A stretch of 64,000 nt of DNA, from assembly GCF_005484985.1 (NCBI RefSeq), contig NZ_CP027942.1, positions 744,001 to 808,000 on the forward strand, written 5' to 3'. Shown here piece after piece: positions 48,882 to 56,663 of this stretch. The notes beneath the pieces are model-generated. The model was not told the DNA's origin. It saw only the letters and a list, made by a program, of their open reading frames with translations, and searched no databases. This DNA is from Agrococcus sp. SGAir0287 (GTDB lineage Bacteria > Actinomycetota > Actinomycetes > Actinomycetales > Microbacteriaceae). Each line of letters starts with the position of its first letter. Position 1 is the stretch's first letter. The position numbers and the translations under genes were made by a program.

Positions 48882-49890
48882 AGCGCGCCCCGGAGAGCAC
48901 GACGGCGTCGCTGAGGCTCGCCGTCCCGCCGATGCCCTTGCGGTAGTCGGGGTCGATGCCGTCGAGGTACGCACCGATCGGCGCCGGGATGCACGCGGCC
49001 TGCGAGAGCAGCAGCGGCGCGTCGAGGTCGGCGGCGAGCGCGGCGGCGGCGAGGGCGTCGGGGAAGTTCGACCCGCTCGCGAGGAAGACGAACCGCGGCG
49101 CGGGGAACGAGTTGCGAGCGATCACGGCGCTCGTCGCGTAGCGATCCGCTCCGGCGTAGCGATCGACCCGCAGCAGCGCGTTCGTCTCGGGCACGCGCCA
49201 TGCGGCGAGCTGCCGCTCGATCTCCGCCGACACGACGCCCGTGCCGCCGACGAGGATCGCGCGGCGCGCGTTCAGCTGGTCGACGACCTGCAGCAGCCGC
49301 GTCGCGTCGGTGCCGTCCACGAGCAGGATCGGGATGCCGGCGGAGCCCGCCGCGGCCGCGGCCGACAGCGCATCGGCGTAGCTCCCGCCCGTCGCGACGT
49401 AGACGGCGCCCGGGTTCGAGAACCGCTGCGTCGCCACCTGATACGAGGTCTCGTAGCGATTGGCGCCCGAGATCCGCGCGACCGTCGGGCGGCTCTCGAT
49501 GCCGCGCAGGACGTCGATCTGCGCCTCGGGGATCGCGTTGGTGCCGCCGACGACGTAGATCGTCGTGGGTCGCAGCGATCGGATCTCGTCGAGCGTCGAG
49601 CTCGGCAGGCCGCCCGCGCTCGTGAGCAGCAGGGGAGCGCCGACCGTGCCGGCGGCGGCGGCCGCGGCGAGGGCGTCGGGGAACGACTCGCCCGTCGTGA
49701 GGTAGACCGTCGACGTCGTCGAGCCGGCGAACGAGTAGTCCGAGATGGCGACGGCCGTCGCGTAGCGATCGGGTCCTGAGATGCGCTGCGGCACGGGTCG
49801 GTCGACGGCCGAGGCCGCGGCGGCGGGCAGGACGGACGTGACCAGCACGGCTGCGGCGAGCGCAGCGAGCCCGGCGAGTCTCGACGGCAT
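48874..49890 (-). CDS. secreted protein with three cell-wall-binding (CWB2) repeats, no extra domain
   Basis: 338 residues: signal peptide (hydrophobic core LAGLAALAAAVLVTSVLP, cleavage near ASA-V, about 31), then almost nothing but three CWB2 modules beginning RISGPDRYATA (about 33), RISGANRYETS (about 137) and YAGADRYATS (about 236). Unlike the other two CWB2 proteins, it has no obvious effector domain. GAGGGGAGCG lies 5 nt before the ATG. It is the first gene of a CWB2-GT4-GT2 operon. Confidence 0.86.
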   Translation of the reverse strand: MPSRLAGLAALAAAVLVTSVLPAAAASAVDRPVPQRISGPDRYATAVAISDYSFAGSTTSTVYLTTGESFPDALAAAAAAGTVGAPLLLTSAGGLPSSTLDEIRSLRPTTIYVVGGTNAIPEAQIDVLRGIESRPTVARISGANRYETSYQVATQRFSNPGAVYVATGGSYADALSAAAAAGSAGIPILLVDGTDATRLLQVVDQLNARRAILVGGTGVVSAEIERQLAAWRVPETNALLRVDRYAGADRYATSAVIARNSFPAPRFVFLASGSNFPDALAAAALAADLDAPLLLSQAACIPAPIGAYLDGIDPDYRKGIGGTASLSDAVVLSGARCG

Positions 49891-49918
49891 GGTTCGCTCC
49901 CCTCGGCGTGACGTACGC

Positions 49919-49924
49919 ACGGTA
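49919..49924 (-). promoter_or_regulatory. putative -10 element for the CWB2-glycosyltransferase operon
   Basis: TACCGT on the minus strand, 28 nt before the ATG at 49890; the leader carries GAGGGGAG. Confidence 0.45.
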
Positions 49925-49985
49925 GCCCGGCCGAGCGCCCCGGCCAGGGAGGCGCGGCGGCGATCCCTCGATCGCCCCGACGCGA

Positions 49986-50020
49986 CGCAGCCACGCACCG
50001 GAGGACCGGGCGTGGCTGCG
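49986..50020 (-). terminator. hairpin downstream of rfbB
   Basis: CGCAGCCACGC (49986-49996) and GCGTGGCTGCG (50010-50020), 11-bp stem, inner CCGG/CCGG. It lies 10 nt past the rfbB stop on the minus strand. Confidence 0.55.
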
Positions 50021-50030
50021 GGACGTGCTG

Positions 50031-51014
50031 CTAGAGGGCCGCGCGCTCCTTGAGCGGCTCCCACCAGGCGCGGTTGTCGCGGTACCACTGCACGACGTCG
50101 GCGAGACCCTGCTCGAACGGCACCTGCGGCTCGTAGCCGAGCTCCGCGCGGATCTTCGAGATGTCGACCGAGTACCGCAGGTCGTGACCGAGGCGATCGG
50201 CGACGCGGTCGACGTACGACCAGTCCTTGCCGGTCTTCTCGAGCAGCAGCTCGGTGAGCTCCTTGTTCGTCAGCTCCGTGCCGCCGCCGATGTTGTAGAT
50301 CTCGCCGGCGCGACCGCTCACGAGCACCATCGCGATGCCGCGGCAGTGGTCGTCGACGTGCAGCCAGTCGCGGATGTTGTTGCCCTCGCCGTAGAGGGGC
50401 ACGTGCTCGTCGTCGATGAGGTTCGTGACGAAGAGCGGAATGACCTTCTCGGGGAAGTGGTACGGCCCGTAGTTGTTGCTGCAGCGCGTGATCGACACGT
50501 TGAGGCCGTGCGTACGGTGGTAGGAGCGCGCGAGCAGGTCCGAGCCCGCCTTCGACGCCGAGTAGGGGCTGTTGGGCTCGAGCGGGCGCTCCTCGTCCCA
50601 CGAGCCCTCCGCGATGGAGCCGTACACCTCGTCGGTGGAGACGTGGACGAAGCGCTGCAGGTCGTGGCGCAGCGCGGCGTCGAGCAGGCGCTGCGTGCCC
50701 ACGACGTTCGTCTCGACGAAGACCGAGGCGTCGCGGACGGAGCGGTCGACGTGGCTCTCGGCGGCGAAGTGCACCACGGCGTCGACGGTCGGGATGAGCC
50801 GGTCGAGCAGGGCGTTGTCGCGGATGTCGCCGTGCACGAACTCGTAGCGCGGGCTGTCCGCCACGGGCGCGAGGTTCTGCTGGTTGCCCGAGTAGGTGAG
50901 CGCGTCGAGGACGACGACCTCGGCCCCCTCGAGCCCTGCGTACTGGTCCTGGAGCGTGCGACGGACGAAGTTGGAGCCGATGAATCCGGCCCCTCCGGTG
51001 ACGAGGATCTTCAC
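50031..51014 (-). CDS. rfbB: dTDP-glucose 4,6-dehydratase
   Basis: Second step of dTDP-rhamnose synthesis, 327 residues. NAD loop KILVTGGAGFIGSNF, STDEVYGSI, active-site Tyr/Lys in YSASKAGSD, and NNYGPYHFPEKVIP. GTG 51014 gives the family N-terminus; the extension from GTG 51044 is unlikely. The mRNA leader starts near TAGACT at 51069-51074. rfbA is 2.6 kb away in the opposite strand; rfbC and rfbD are not in this window. Confidence 0.95.
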   Translation of the reverse strand: MKILVTGGAGFIGSNFVRRTLQDQYAGLEGAEVVVLDALTYSGNQQNLAPVADSPRYEFVHGDIRDNALLDRLIPTVDAVVHFAAESHVDRSVRDASVFVETNVVGTQRLLDAALRHDLQRFVHVSTDEVYGSIAEGSWDEERPLEPNSPYSASKAGSDLLARSYHRTHGLNVSITRCSNNYGPYHFPEKVIPLFVTNLIDDEHVPLYGEGNNIRDWLHVDDHCRGIAMVLVSGRAGEIYNIGGGTELTNKELTELLLEKTGKDWSYVDRVADRLGHDLRYSVDISKIRAELGYEPQVPFEQGLADVVQWYRDNRAWWEPLKERAAL

Positions 51015-51068
51015 TGCTGCTGGTCTCTTTCGTGGTCCGAGCACGCGGGATCGGCGCGCGCCCGAGAG

Positions 51069-51074
51069 AGTCTA
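51069..51074 (-). promoter_or_regulatory. putative -10 element for rfbB
   Basis: TAGACT on the minus strand, about 54 nt upstream of the GTG at 51014. Confidence 0.45.
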
Positions 51075-51089
51075 GCCGTCGCGGTGGGG

Positions 51090-52460
51090 TCAGTAGCCGC
51101 CGAAGTTCTGCGTCCAGTACCAGCGCCCGTCGCTGCCCTGCACGAGACCGACGCCGATGTGCGTGAGGTTCGGGCTCAGGATGTTCGCGCGGTGCCCTGC
51201 CGAGTTCATCCAGGCATCCATGACTCCCTGGGCGGAGGGCGAGCCGGTTCGTGCGATGTTCTCGGCGCAGCGTCGGAAGCCCATCGCGAAGGTCTCGTCG
51301 CAGAAGGTCTGCGAGTGGACCATCGACTGCTGCGCCGCCATCTGCCCGCTCCACGACTGCGCCATCGACATGAGCCCGCCGTGCGCGCCGAGCGACGGCA
51401 CGCCGGCGGCGGCGCGCTGCTGGTTGACGAGCCAGATGAGCTCCTGCTGGATGGCCCCGACGTCGGGGCAGGCGTCGAGGTTGGCCGAGGCGTTCGTCAC
51501 GACCGCGGTGCCGCCGACGACGACGACGTCGCGCGCGCCGAGGCGCTGCATCTCCTGACGCACCCCGGGCACCGGCATGCAGTGCCGCGTCGTGAGGTAG
51601 AGCGGCATGCCCTGCGACGCGGCGACGGTCGCCGCGGACAGGCCGTCGGGGAACGACTCGCCGCTCGCGAGCATGATGCGGGCGTTCGTGGTCGTCTGCG
51701 TGAACTGCGCGTTGATCGCGACCGCCGTCTGATAGCGGTTCGCGCCGGCGATGCGGTCGATGCCGCGGCCGGTGTCGTAGAGGATGCGCTGCACCCAGCT
51801 GTCCACCGCGGCGTTGCCGCCTGCGATGCGGAACGCCGTCACGCCCTCGAGGCGCGCCCCGATGAGCTGACGGAAGCGGTCGTCGCCCGCGGTGGCGAGC
51901 ACGAGGCCGTGCCCGTAGCGCGCTGCGACGGCACCGGCGGCGAGCGCGTCCGCGAAGTTCGTGCCGCTCACGACCCAGACGTCGGAGGGCACGACGCCCT
52001 TCGTGCGCATCCGGTCGAGGAGCAGCATCGACGTCTCGACGCGGTCGGAGCCCGAGATGCGGGTCACGAGCGGCGCGAGCGACTGCGCCTGCTGCTCGAC
52101 CGTGCTCGAGATGCTGCCGGTGCCGCCGACGATGACGATCTCGCTCGGCGCGAGCTGCGCGATGCGGTCGGCGACGGCCTGGGGCAGGCCCGTCGGCATC
52201 GTGAGCAGCAGGTTGCCGCGCTCGGCGGCGGCGACGGGACCCGCGGCGAGCGCATCCGCGAAGCTCGCCCCGGACGCCAGGAAGACGGGGCCGCCCGTCC
52301 AGCCGGTCGCGCGCGAGGCCGCGACGCTCGTCGCGTAGCGGTCGCTGCCGGAGATGCGGGTGATCGCGGCGTCGGCGGACGGCGCCGGGGCGAGCGTGAT
52401 CGTGGTGGCGACGGCCGCTGCGGCGGCTGCCATGGCGAGCGTCCGACGAAGGCCGCGCAT
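51090..52460 (-). CDS. secreted CAP-domain protein with three CWB2 repeats
   Basis: 456 residues. Signal peptide (LAMAAAAAAVATTITLAP, cleavage near ADA-A, about 32). CWB2 modules open with RISGSDRYATS (about 35), RISGSDRVETS (about 138) and RIAGANRYQTA (about 238), with VVGGTGSIS and VVVGGTAVVT blocks. The C-terminus (about 330-456) is a CAP/SCP domain: IWLVNQQRAAAGVPSL, HGGLMSMAQSW, SAGHRANILSP, GVGLVQGSDGRWYWTQNFGGY. The HSQ and CAEN segments (cysteines and acidic residues) fit the CAP fold. ATG 52460 follows GGGAGGGAATG. CAP proteins act in adhesion, lipid binding or proteolysis; which is not clear. Confidence 0.86.
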   Translation of the reverse strand: MRGLRRTLAMAAAAAAVATTITLAPAPSADAAITRISGSDRYATSVAASRATGWTGGPVFLASGASFADALAAGPVAAAERGNLLLTMPTGLPQAVADRIAQLAPSEIVIVGGTGSISSTVEQQAQSLAPLVTRISGSDRVETSMLLLDRMRTKGVVPSDVWVVSGTNFADALAAGAVAARYGHGLVLATAGDDRFRQLIGARLEGVTAFRIAGGNAAVDSWVQRILYDTGRGIDRIAGANRYQTAVAINAQFTQTTTNARIMLASGESFPDGLSAATVAASQGMPLYLTTRHCMPVPGVRQEMQRLGARDVVVVGGTAVVTNASANLDACPDVGAIQQELIWLVNQQRAAAGVPSLGAHGGLMSMAQSWSGQMAAQQSMVHSQTFCDETFAMGFRRCAENIARTGSPSAQGVMDAWMNSAGHRANILSPNLTHIGVGLVQGSDGRWYWTQNFGGY

Positions 52461-52619
52461 GGGTCCATTCCCTCCCGCGGCGGTGGGTCGACCGTCGCAC
52501 GTCCCCCGAACGGAGATGCAGTGGGGGACAAGGTTCCCTGCCGACATGCTGCGTCACGCACAGCCCGCGGTCAAGCCCCGCATGGCTCGCGCATGGGATG
52601 CGGGAGAGCGGGCGGTCGC

Positions 52620-52625
52620 TAGCAT
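52620..52625 (+). promoter_or_regulatory. leaderless-type -10 element for the glycosyltransferase at 52633
   Basis: TAGCAT, 7 nt before the ATG at 52633; this fixes the start in favour of 52633 rather than 52582. Confidence 0.5.
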
Positions 52626-52632
52626 CGTCGCG

Positions 52633-53517
52633 ATGGGAGACGAGGCGGCTCGTCGCGGTCGCCGTTGGCGCCGCGCGCTGCAGCGATCCCTCGCGGCCCC
52701 GCCGCGAGCGCTGCGAGGCATCGATCGGAGCCTGCCCGTCGTCGTGATCTGCCAGTGGCGACGCGCGGAGGTCGTCGATCGGCTGCTCGCGGACCTCGCC
52801 GGGCAGCGGGACGTGCGCTGCACCCTCGTGCTCTGGTGCAACAATCCCCTCGCCGCTCCCGCGCTGCGCCGAGCCATCGCTCGGATGCCGGCCGGAGCGG
52901 TCGTCGACGTCCGGCTCGTGCGCAGCAGGTGGAACCTCGGCGGGCTCGCGCGATTCGTCGTCGCGCGGCATCTCGCGGACGCCGGCCATGCCGCGCCCTT
53001 CCTCACGATCGACGACGACATGCGGCTCGGATCGGGCGTCGTCGCGACCCTCGTCGCCGCTGCCGCGCCGCACCGCTACGCGGGCCACTGGGCATGGGCG
53101 CCCGTCGCCGACGACTACCACGAGCGACGGCTCGTCGCGGATGGCGAGCCCGCGGGCTACGTCGGCACGGGCGGCGCCGTGCTCGACCCGACGCTCGCCG
53201 ACGACGCCTTCTTCGCGATGCTCCCCAACCGCTACGCCGCGGTCGAGGACCTCTGGGCGTCGATCGTCGCACGTCACCGGGGCTGGGACGTGCGGCGCGT
53301 CGCGCTCGAGGTCGAGTACGTGGACGACGGACGGGACCAGTACCGGGCGCTGCCGACCCGCAAGGCGGAACTGTGGCGGGATCGGGCGAGGCTCGTCGAG
53401 CAGCACGAGACCGACCTCGACGGCGACGTCGGGCTCGAGTCCGTGCGGCTGCGCGAGGCGATCGCCTGGGCACGTGCGGCCGTGCCGCGCGCGCTCTCGC
53501 GCCTCGCACGCCGCTGA
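52633..53517 (+). CDS. glycosyltransferase-like protein (GT-A fold, DDD motif)
   Basis: 294 residues. PVVVICQWRRAEVVDRLLADL at the start of the fold, then VLWCNNP, DVRLVRSRWNLGGLARFVVARHL and the metal-site LTIDDDMRLG (about 132-140). GGAVLDPTLADDAFF and the acidic VEDLWAS acceptor region follow. Resembles capsule-type GT2 or galactofuranosyltransferase-like enzymes. Leaderless start. It lies between the CAP protein and rfbA, on the + strand. Confidence 0.68.
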   Translation: MGDEAARRGRRWRRALQRSLAAPPRALRGIDRSLPVVVICQWRRAEVVDRLLADLAGQRDVRCTLVLWCNNPLAAPALRRAIARMPAGAVVDVRLVRSRWNLGGLARFVVARHLADAGHAAPFLTIDDDMRLGSGVVATLVAAAAPHRYAGHWAWAPVADDYHERRLVADGEPAGYVGTGGAVLDPTLADDAFFAMLPNRYAAVEDLWASIVARHRGWDVRRVALEVEYVDDGRDQYRALPTRKAELWRDRARLVEQHETDLDGDVGLESVRLREAIAWARAAVPRALSRLARR

Positions 53518-53528
53518 GCCCGCACCGA

Positions 53529-53544
53529 CGCGACCGCGGTCGCG
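53529..53544. promoter_or_regulatory. perfect 16-bp palindrome upstream of rfbA
   Basis: CGCGACCGCGGTCGCG, without spacer, 26 bp before the rfbA -10 element. It could be an operator or part of a weak terminator for the gene before it. Confidence 0.3.
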
Positions 53545-53569
53545 GGGCAGCCGCGCACGGGGACTCGCC

Positions 53570-53575
53570 TAGACT
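53570..53575 (+). promoter_or_regulatory. putative -10 element for rfbA
   Basis: TAGACT, 36 nt before the ATG at 53612. Confidence 0.5.
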
Positions 53576-53611
53576 CGACAGTCGCACGGACGGACGACGA
53601 GACGAGGCGAC

Positions 53612-54472
53612 ATGCGCGGCATCATCCTTGCCGGTGGATCGGGCACGAGGCTGTGGCCCATCACGAAGGGCATCTCCAAGCAGCTGATGCCCATCTACGA
53701 CAAGCCGATGGTGTACTACCCGCTGTCGACGCTCATGATGGCGGGCATCCGCGAGGTGCTCGTCATCACGACGCCCGAGTACAACGAGCAGTTCAAGGCG
53801 CTCCTCGGCGACGGCAGCGATCTCGGCATGGACATCCAGTACGCCGTGCAGCCGAGCCCGGACGGGCTCGCGCAGGCGTTCATCATCGGCGAGGAGTTCA
53901 TCGGCGACGAGTCGGTGGCGCTCGTGCTGGGCGACAACATCTTCCACGGCGTCGGCCTCGGCTCGAGCCTGCGCGCCCACGGCGAGATCGAGGGCGGACT
54001 CGTCTTCGCGTACCACGTCGCGAACCCGCGCTCGTACGGCGTCGTCGAGTTCGACGCCGACATGCGCGCGATCTCCATCGAGGAGAAGCCGGCGCAGCCG
54101 AAGAGCAACTACGCGGTGCCCGGCCTCTACTTCTACGACAACGACGTGATCGAGATCGCGAAGTCGATCCGCCCGAGCGCGCGCGGCGAGCTCGAGATCT
54201 CGACGGTCAACGAGCGCTACCTCGCCGCGGGTCGCCTGCAGGTGCAGGTCCTCGACCGCGGCGTCGCGTGGCTCGACACCGGCACCTTCGAGTCGATGAT
54301 GCAGGCGAGCGAGTACGTGCGCGTCATCGAGGATCGTCAGGGCTTCAAGATCGGCTGCATCGAGGAGATCGCCTGGCGCGCCGGGTGGATCGACGACGCG
54401 CAGCTGGGCAGGCTGGCCGCGCCGCTCGTGAAGAGCGGCTACGGCCGCTACCTCGAGACGCTGCTCGCGTAG
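53612..54472 (+). CDS. rfbA: glucose-1-phosphate thymidylyltransferase
   Basis: First step of dTDP-rhamnose synthesis (Glc-1-P + dTTP to dTDP-glucose), 286 residues. Nucleotide loop [17 protein letters not shown], then [46 protein letters not shown] and [12 protein letters not shown]. The stop is 3 bp from the convergent glycosyltransferase stop. It partners rfbB at 50031. dTDP-rhamnose would fit the RgpF-like gene at 56664. Confidence 0.96.
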   Translation: MRGIILAGGSGTRLWPITKGISKQLMPIYDKPMVYYPLSTLMMAGIREVLVITTPEYNEQFKALLGDGSDLGMDIQYAVQPSPDGLAQAFIIGEEFIGDESVALVLGDNIFHGVGLGSSLRAHGEIEGGLVFAYHVANPRSYGVVEFDADMRAISIEEKPAQPKSNYAVPGLYFYDNDVIEIAKSIRPSARGELEISTVNERYLAAGRLQVQVLDRGVAWLDTGTFESMMQASEYVRVIEDRQGFKIGCIEEIAWRAGWIDDAQLGRLAAPLVKSGYGRYLETLLA

Positions 54473-54475
54473 CGG

Positions 54476-55378
54476 CTACCAGGCCCCGACCGCGATCGCC
54501 GCGCGCAGCAGTCGCTGCTCGCGCGGACGCCGACGCAGCTCGGGCGTGAGCGCGGCGAGCTCGCGCCGAGCCGCCGCGTCGTCGCGCTCGAGCAGCTCGG
54601 CGACGTGCGCGAGCTCGACCCGCAGCGGTCCCGCCGCCACGTCGCTCGCGATGCGCGCCACGCGAGCGGCGTCGGCGCGGAAGGCGCCCGAGCGCAGCTG
54701 CCGCAGGCGGGCCAGCGCGCTGCGGACACCGACGTTCGCTCCGACGACGTTCGTGCCGTGCTGGCGGTAGTCGAGCAGCGACTCCTCGGCGATGGTCCAG
54801 CGCATCCCGGCCGCGCGGACGATGGCGTAGACGAGCCAGTCGTGCTGCGCGGCGTCGTCGACGCGCGCGTCGGTCGTCGCCACCTCGCGCACGCGTGCGA
54901 ACGCTGCGGGGGAGAGGACGAAGGTGGAACCCGGACCGGCGCTCTCGCACACGAAGTCGAGCCTGCGCTGCGGGTGATGCTTCTCGATGAGCACGCGACG
55001 CCGCGGGTAGACGGCCGTGACGTTGCCGCTCGTGCCGTCGGCGTCGTCCAGCCTGGGCAGCTGCCTGGCGAGCCTGTCGAGGTGCCACACGTCGTCCTGG
55101 TCGGAGAAGGCGACGGCATCGGCGCCCGACACGTCCGCCTCGCGGATGAGGTGCAGGAAGTTGGCGATCGCCGAGCCGTAGGTGCCGCCGGGCAGCAGGA
55201 CGACGCGCTCGTCGTGCACCGCCATGCGGGCGACGACGTCGCGCGTGCCGTCCGTCGACGCGTCGTCGGAGACGAGGATGCGCACGTCGACGTCCCGCTG
55301 GGCGAGGATCGAGCGCAGCTGCGCCTCGATCCATTGCTCGCCGTCGTGGCTCGCGAGGAGCACGTCGACCCTCGGCAC
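54476..55378 (-). CDS. family 2 glycosyltransferase
   Basis: 300 residues: VDVLLASHDGEQWIEAQLRSIL, VSDDASTDGTRD, FSDQDDVWHLDRL, then a QHDWLVYAIVRAAG region and YRQHGTNVVGANVG near the C-terminus. Same layout as the enzyme at 46798 (DDASTDG, DQDDVW, YRQHG), so they are paralogues. GTG start at 55378 with a GGGGGA stretch 9 nt upstream. Sugar unknown; the DQDDVW type is common in rhamnan and capsule loci. Confidence 0.85.
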   Translation of the reverse strand: MPRVDVLLASHDGEQWIEAQLRSILAQRDVDVRILVSDDASTDGTRDVVARMAVHDERVVLLPGGTYGSAIANFLHLIREADVSGADAVAFSDQDDVWHLDRLARQLPRLDDADGTSGNVTAVYPRRRVLIEKHHPQRRLDFVCESAGPGSTFVLSPAAFARVREVATTDARVDDAAQHDWLVYAIVRAAGMRWTIAEESLLDYRQHGTNVVGANVGVRSALARLRQLRSGAFRADAARVARIASDVAAGPLRVELAHVAELLERDDAAARRELAALTPELRRRPREQRLLRAAIAVGAW

Positions 55379-55463
55379 CGCTCGCGTCCCCCATCCGTGC
55401 GGCCCGCGCCGCGCGGGGCCGAGCCTACCCGTGCCCCGAGCCGATCCCGGCCCGCTCCGCGGC

Positions 55464-55469
55464 TAGACT
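55464..55469 (+). promoter_or_regulatory. putative -10 element for the 55522 glycosyltransferase
   Basis: TAGACT, 52 nt before the GTG at 55522; the leader carries GGGAAGGGA. Confidence 0.45.
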
Positions 55470-55521
55470 CGGCGGTCGGGCCGTCGGACCCGTCGACGGC
55501 GACCGGGAAGGGACGATCGCC

Positions 55522-56562
55522 GTGACCGCACGAGCCTCCGTCATCGTGCGGACCCGCAACCGCCCGCTGCTCCTCGAGCGAGCGCTCGCGAGCATCGCGG
55601 GGCAGACGATGCGCGACCTGCAGGTGGTCGTGGTCAACGACGGCGGCGACGCGGCGCGCGTCGAGGCGCAGCTCGAGCCCGTGCGCGACCGACTCGGCGA
55701 CCTGCGGGTGGTGCACCACGAGGCGTCCGTCGGTCGTCCGCAGGCGATGCTCGCGGGCATGGCGCTGGCCGACGCGCCCGCGTTCGTCTTCCACGACGAC
55801 GACGACTCGTGGGAGCCGGAGTTCCTCGAGCGCACCCTCGCCCATCTCGACGCGCATCCCGAGGAGGTCGGCGTCGCGACGCGCTGCACCGTGGTGTGGG
55901 AGGAGGTCGTCGACGGCGAGGTGCGCGAGCTGCGTCGCGAGGTGCTCTCGGACGGCATGACGCGCGTCGGGTTCATCGCGACGCTCACGCAGAACTCCAC
56001 CCCGCCCATCTGCCTCGTGCTGCGCCGAGCCGCGTACGACGAGGCGGGCGGCTACGACCCGACGCTCGACGCGCTCGCCGACTGGGAGCTGCTGCTGCGC
56101 GTGCTGCGCCTCGGCCGCATCGGGCTCGTGGAGGGGCCGCCCCTCGCGCTGTGGCATCGGCGCGAGCATCAGCAGGGTCACGAGGGCAACAGCGTGCACG
56201 CGGAGGAGCACGTGCACGAGCGCTTCAACGAGACCATCCGCGACGACTACCTGCGCCGCAGCCTCGAGGACGACGCTCGCCTCGGCAACGCGCTGTTCGT
56301 CACGGCGCTGCACGACCGCACGCGCGCCGACGTCGCCGCCGTGCAGCAGCACCTCGCGGCGATCACGGCGCACCTCGACGCCCGCTTCGACGCGCAGCGC
56401 GCCCACCTCGAGGTCGTGGGCCTCGAGGTCGCGGCGCGCCACGCCGAGATCGAGGCGCTCCGCCAGGAGGTCGTGGCGCTGCGCGGCATGCTCGAGGCGC
56501 GCTCCGTGCGCGGCCGCCTCGCCGCGGGTGCCCGCCGCCTCGGCGGCGCCGGCCGACGCTGA
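55522..56562 (+). CDS. family 2 glycosyltransferase with C-terminal coiled coil
   Basis: 346 residues. SVIVRTRNRPLLLERALASI, VNDGG (39-42), the metal motif HDDDDSWEP (91-98) and the acceptor-site block GGYDPTLDALADWELLLRVL. After residue 240 a helical coiled coil (LDARFDAQRAHLEVVGLEVAARHAE) runs on, probably for oligomer or partner contacts. GTG start with GGGAAGGGA ahead. Probable acceptor-extending enzyme of the exported glycan. Confidence 0.83.
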   Translation: MTARASVIVRTRNRPLLLERALASIAGQTMRDLQVVVVNDGGDAARVEAQLEPVRDRLGDLRVVHHEASVGRPQAMLAGMALADAPAFVFHDDDDSWEPEFLERTLAHLDAHPEEVGVATRCTVVWEEVVDGEVRELRREVLSDGMTRVGFIATLTQNSTPPICLVLRRAAYDEAGGYDPTLDALADWELLLRVLRLGRIGLVEGPPLALWHRREHQQGHEGNSVHAEEHVHERFNETIRDDYLRRSLEDDARLGNALFVTALHDRTRADVAAVQQHLAAITAHLDARFDAQRAHLEVVGLEVAARHAEIEALRQEVVALRGMLEARSVRGRLAAGARRLGGAGRR

Positions 56563-56663
56563 CCGACGCGCGTCCATGCGATACTGAGGAGGTTGCCCGG
56601 CCGCCTCGGAGGATGCGAGCGCGTCGTGCGTCGGGCGCGCAACGGGAGGAAGTCGTCACCGCC

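Noticed and set aside
51090-52560. Possible c-di-AMP (ydaO) riboswitch upstream of the CAP-CWB2 gene
   Set aside because: Wall genes in actinobacteria often carry one, and GTCCCCC/GGGGGAC (52501-52529) could pair, but I found no second domain or conserved core to match the ydaO fold.
48874-53406. 1510-residue minus-strand open frame
   Set aside because: Only the last 339 codons are the CWB2 gene; the rest is antisense or out of frame to rfbB, the CAP-CWB2 gene and the glycosyltransferase at 52633.
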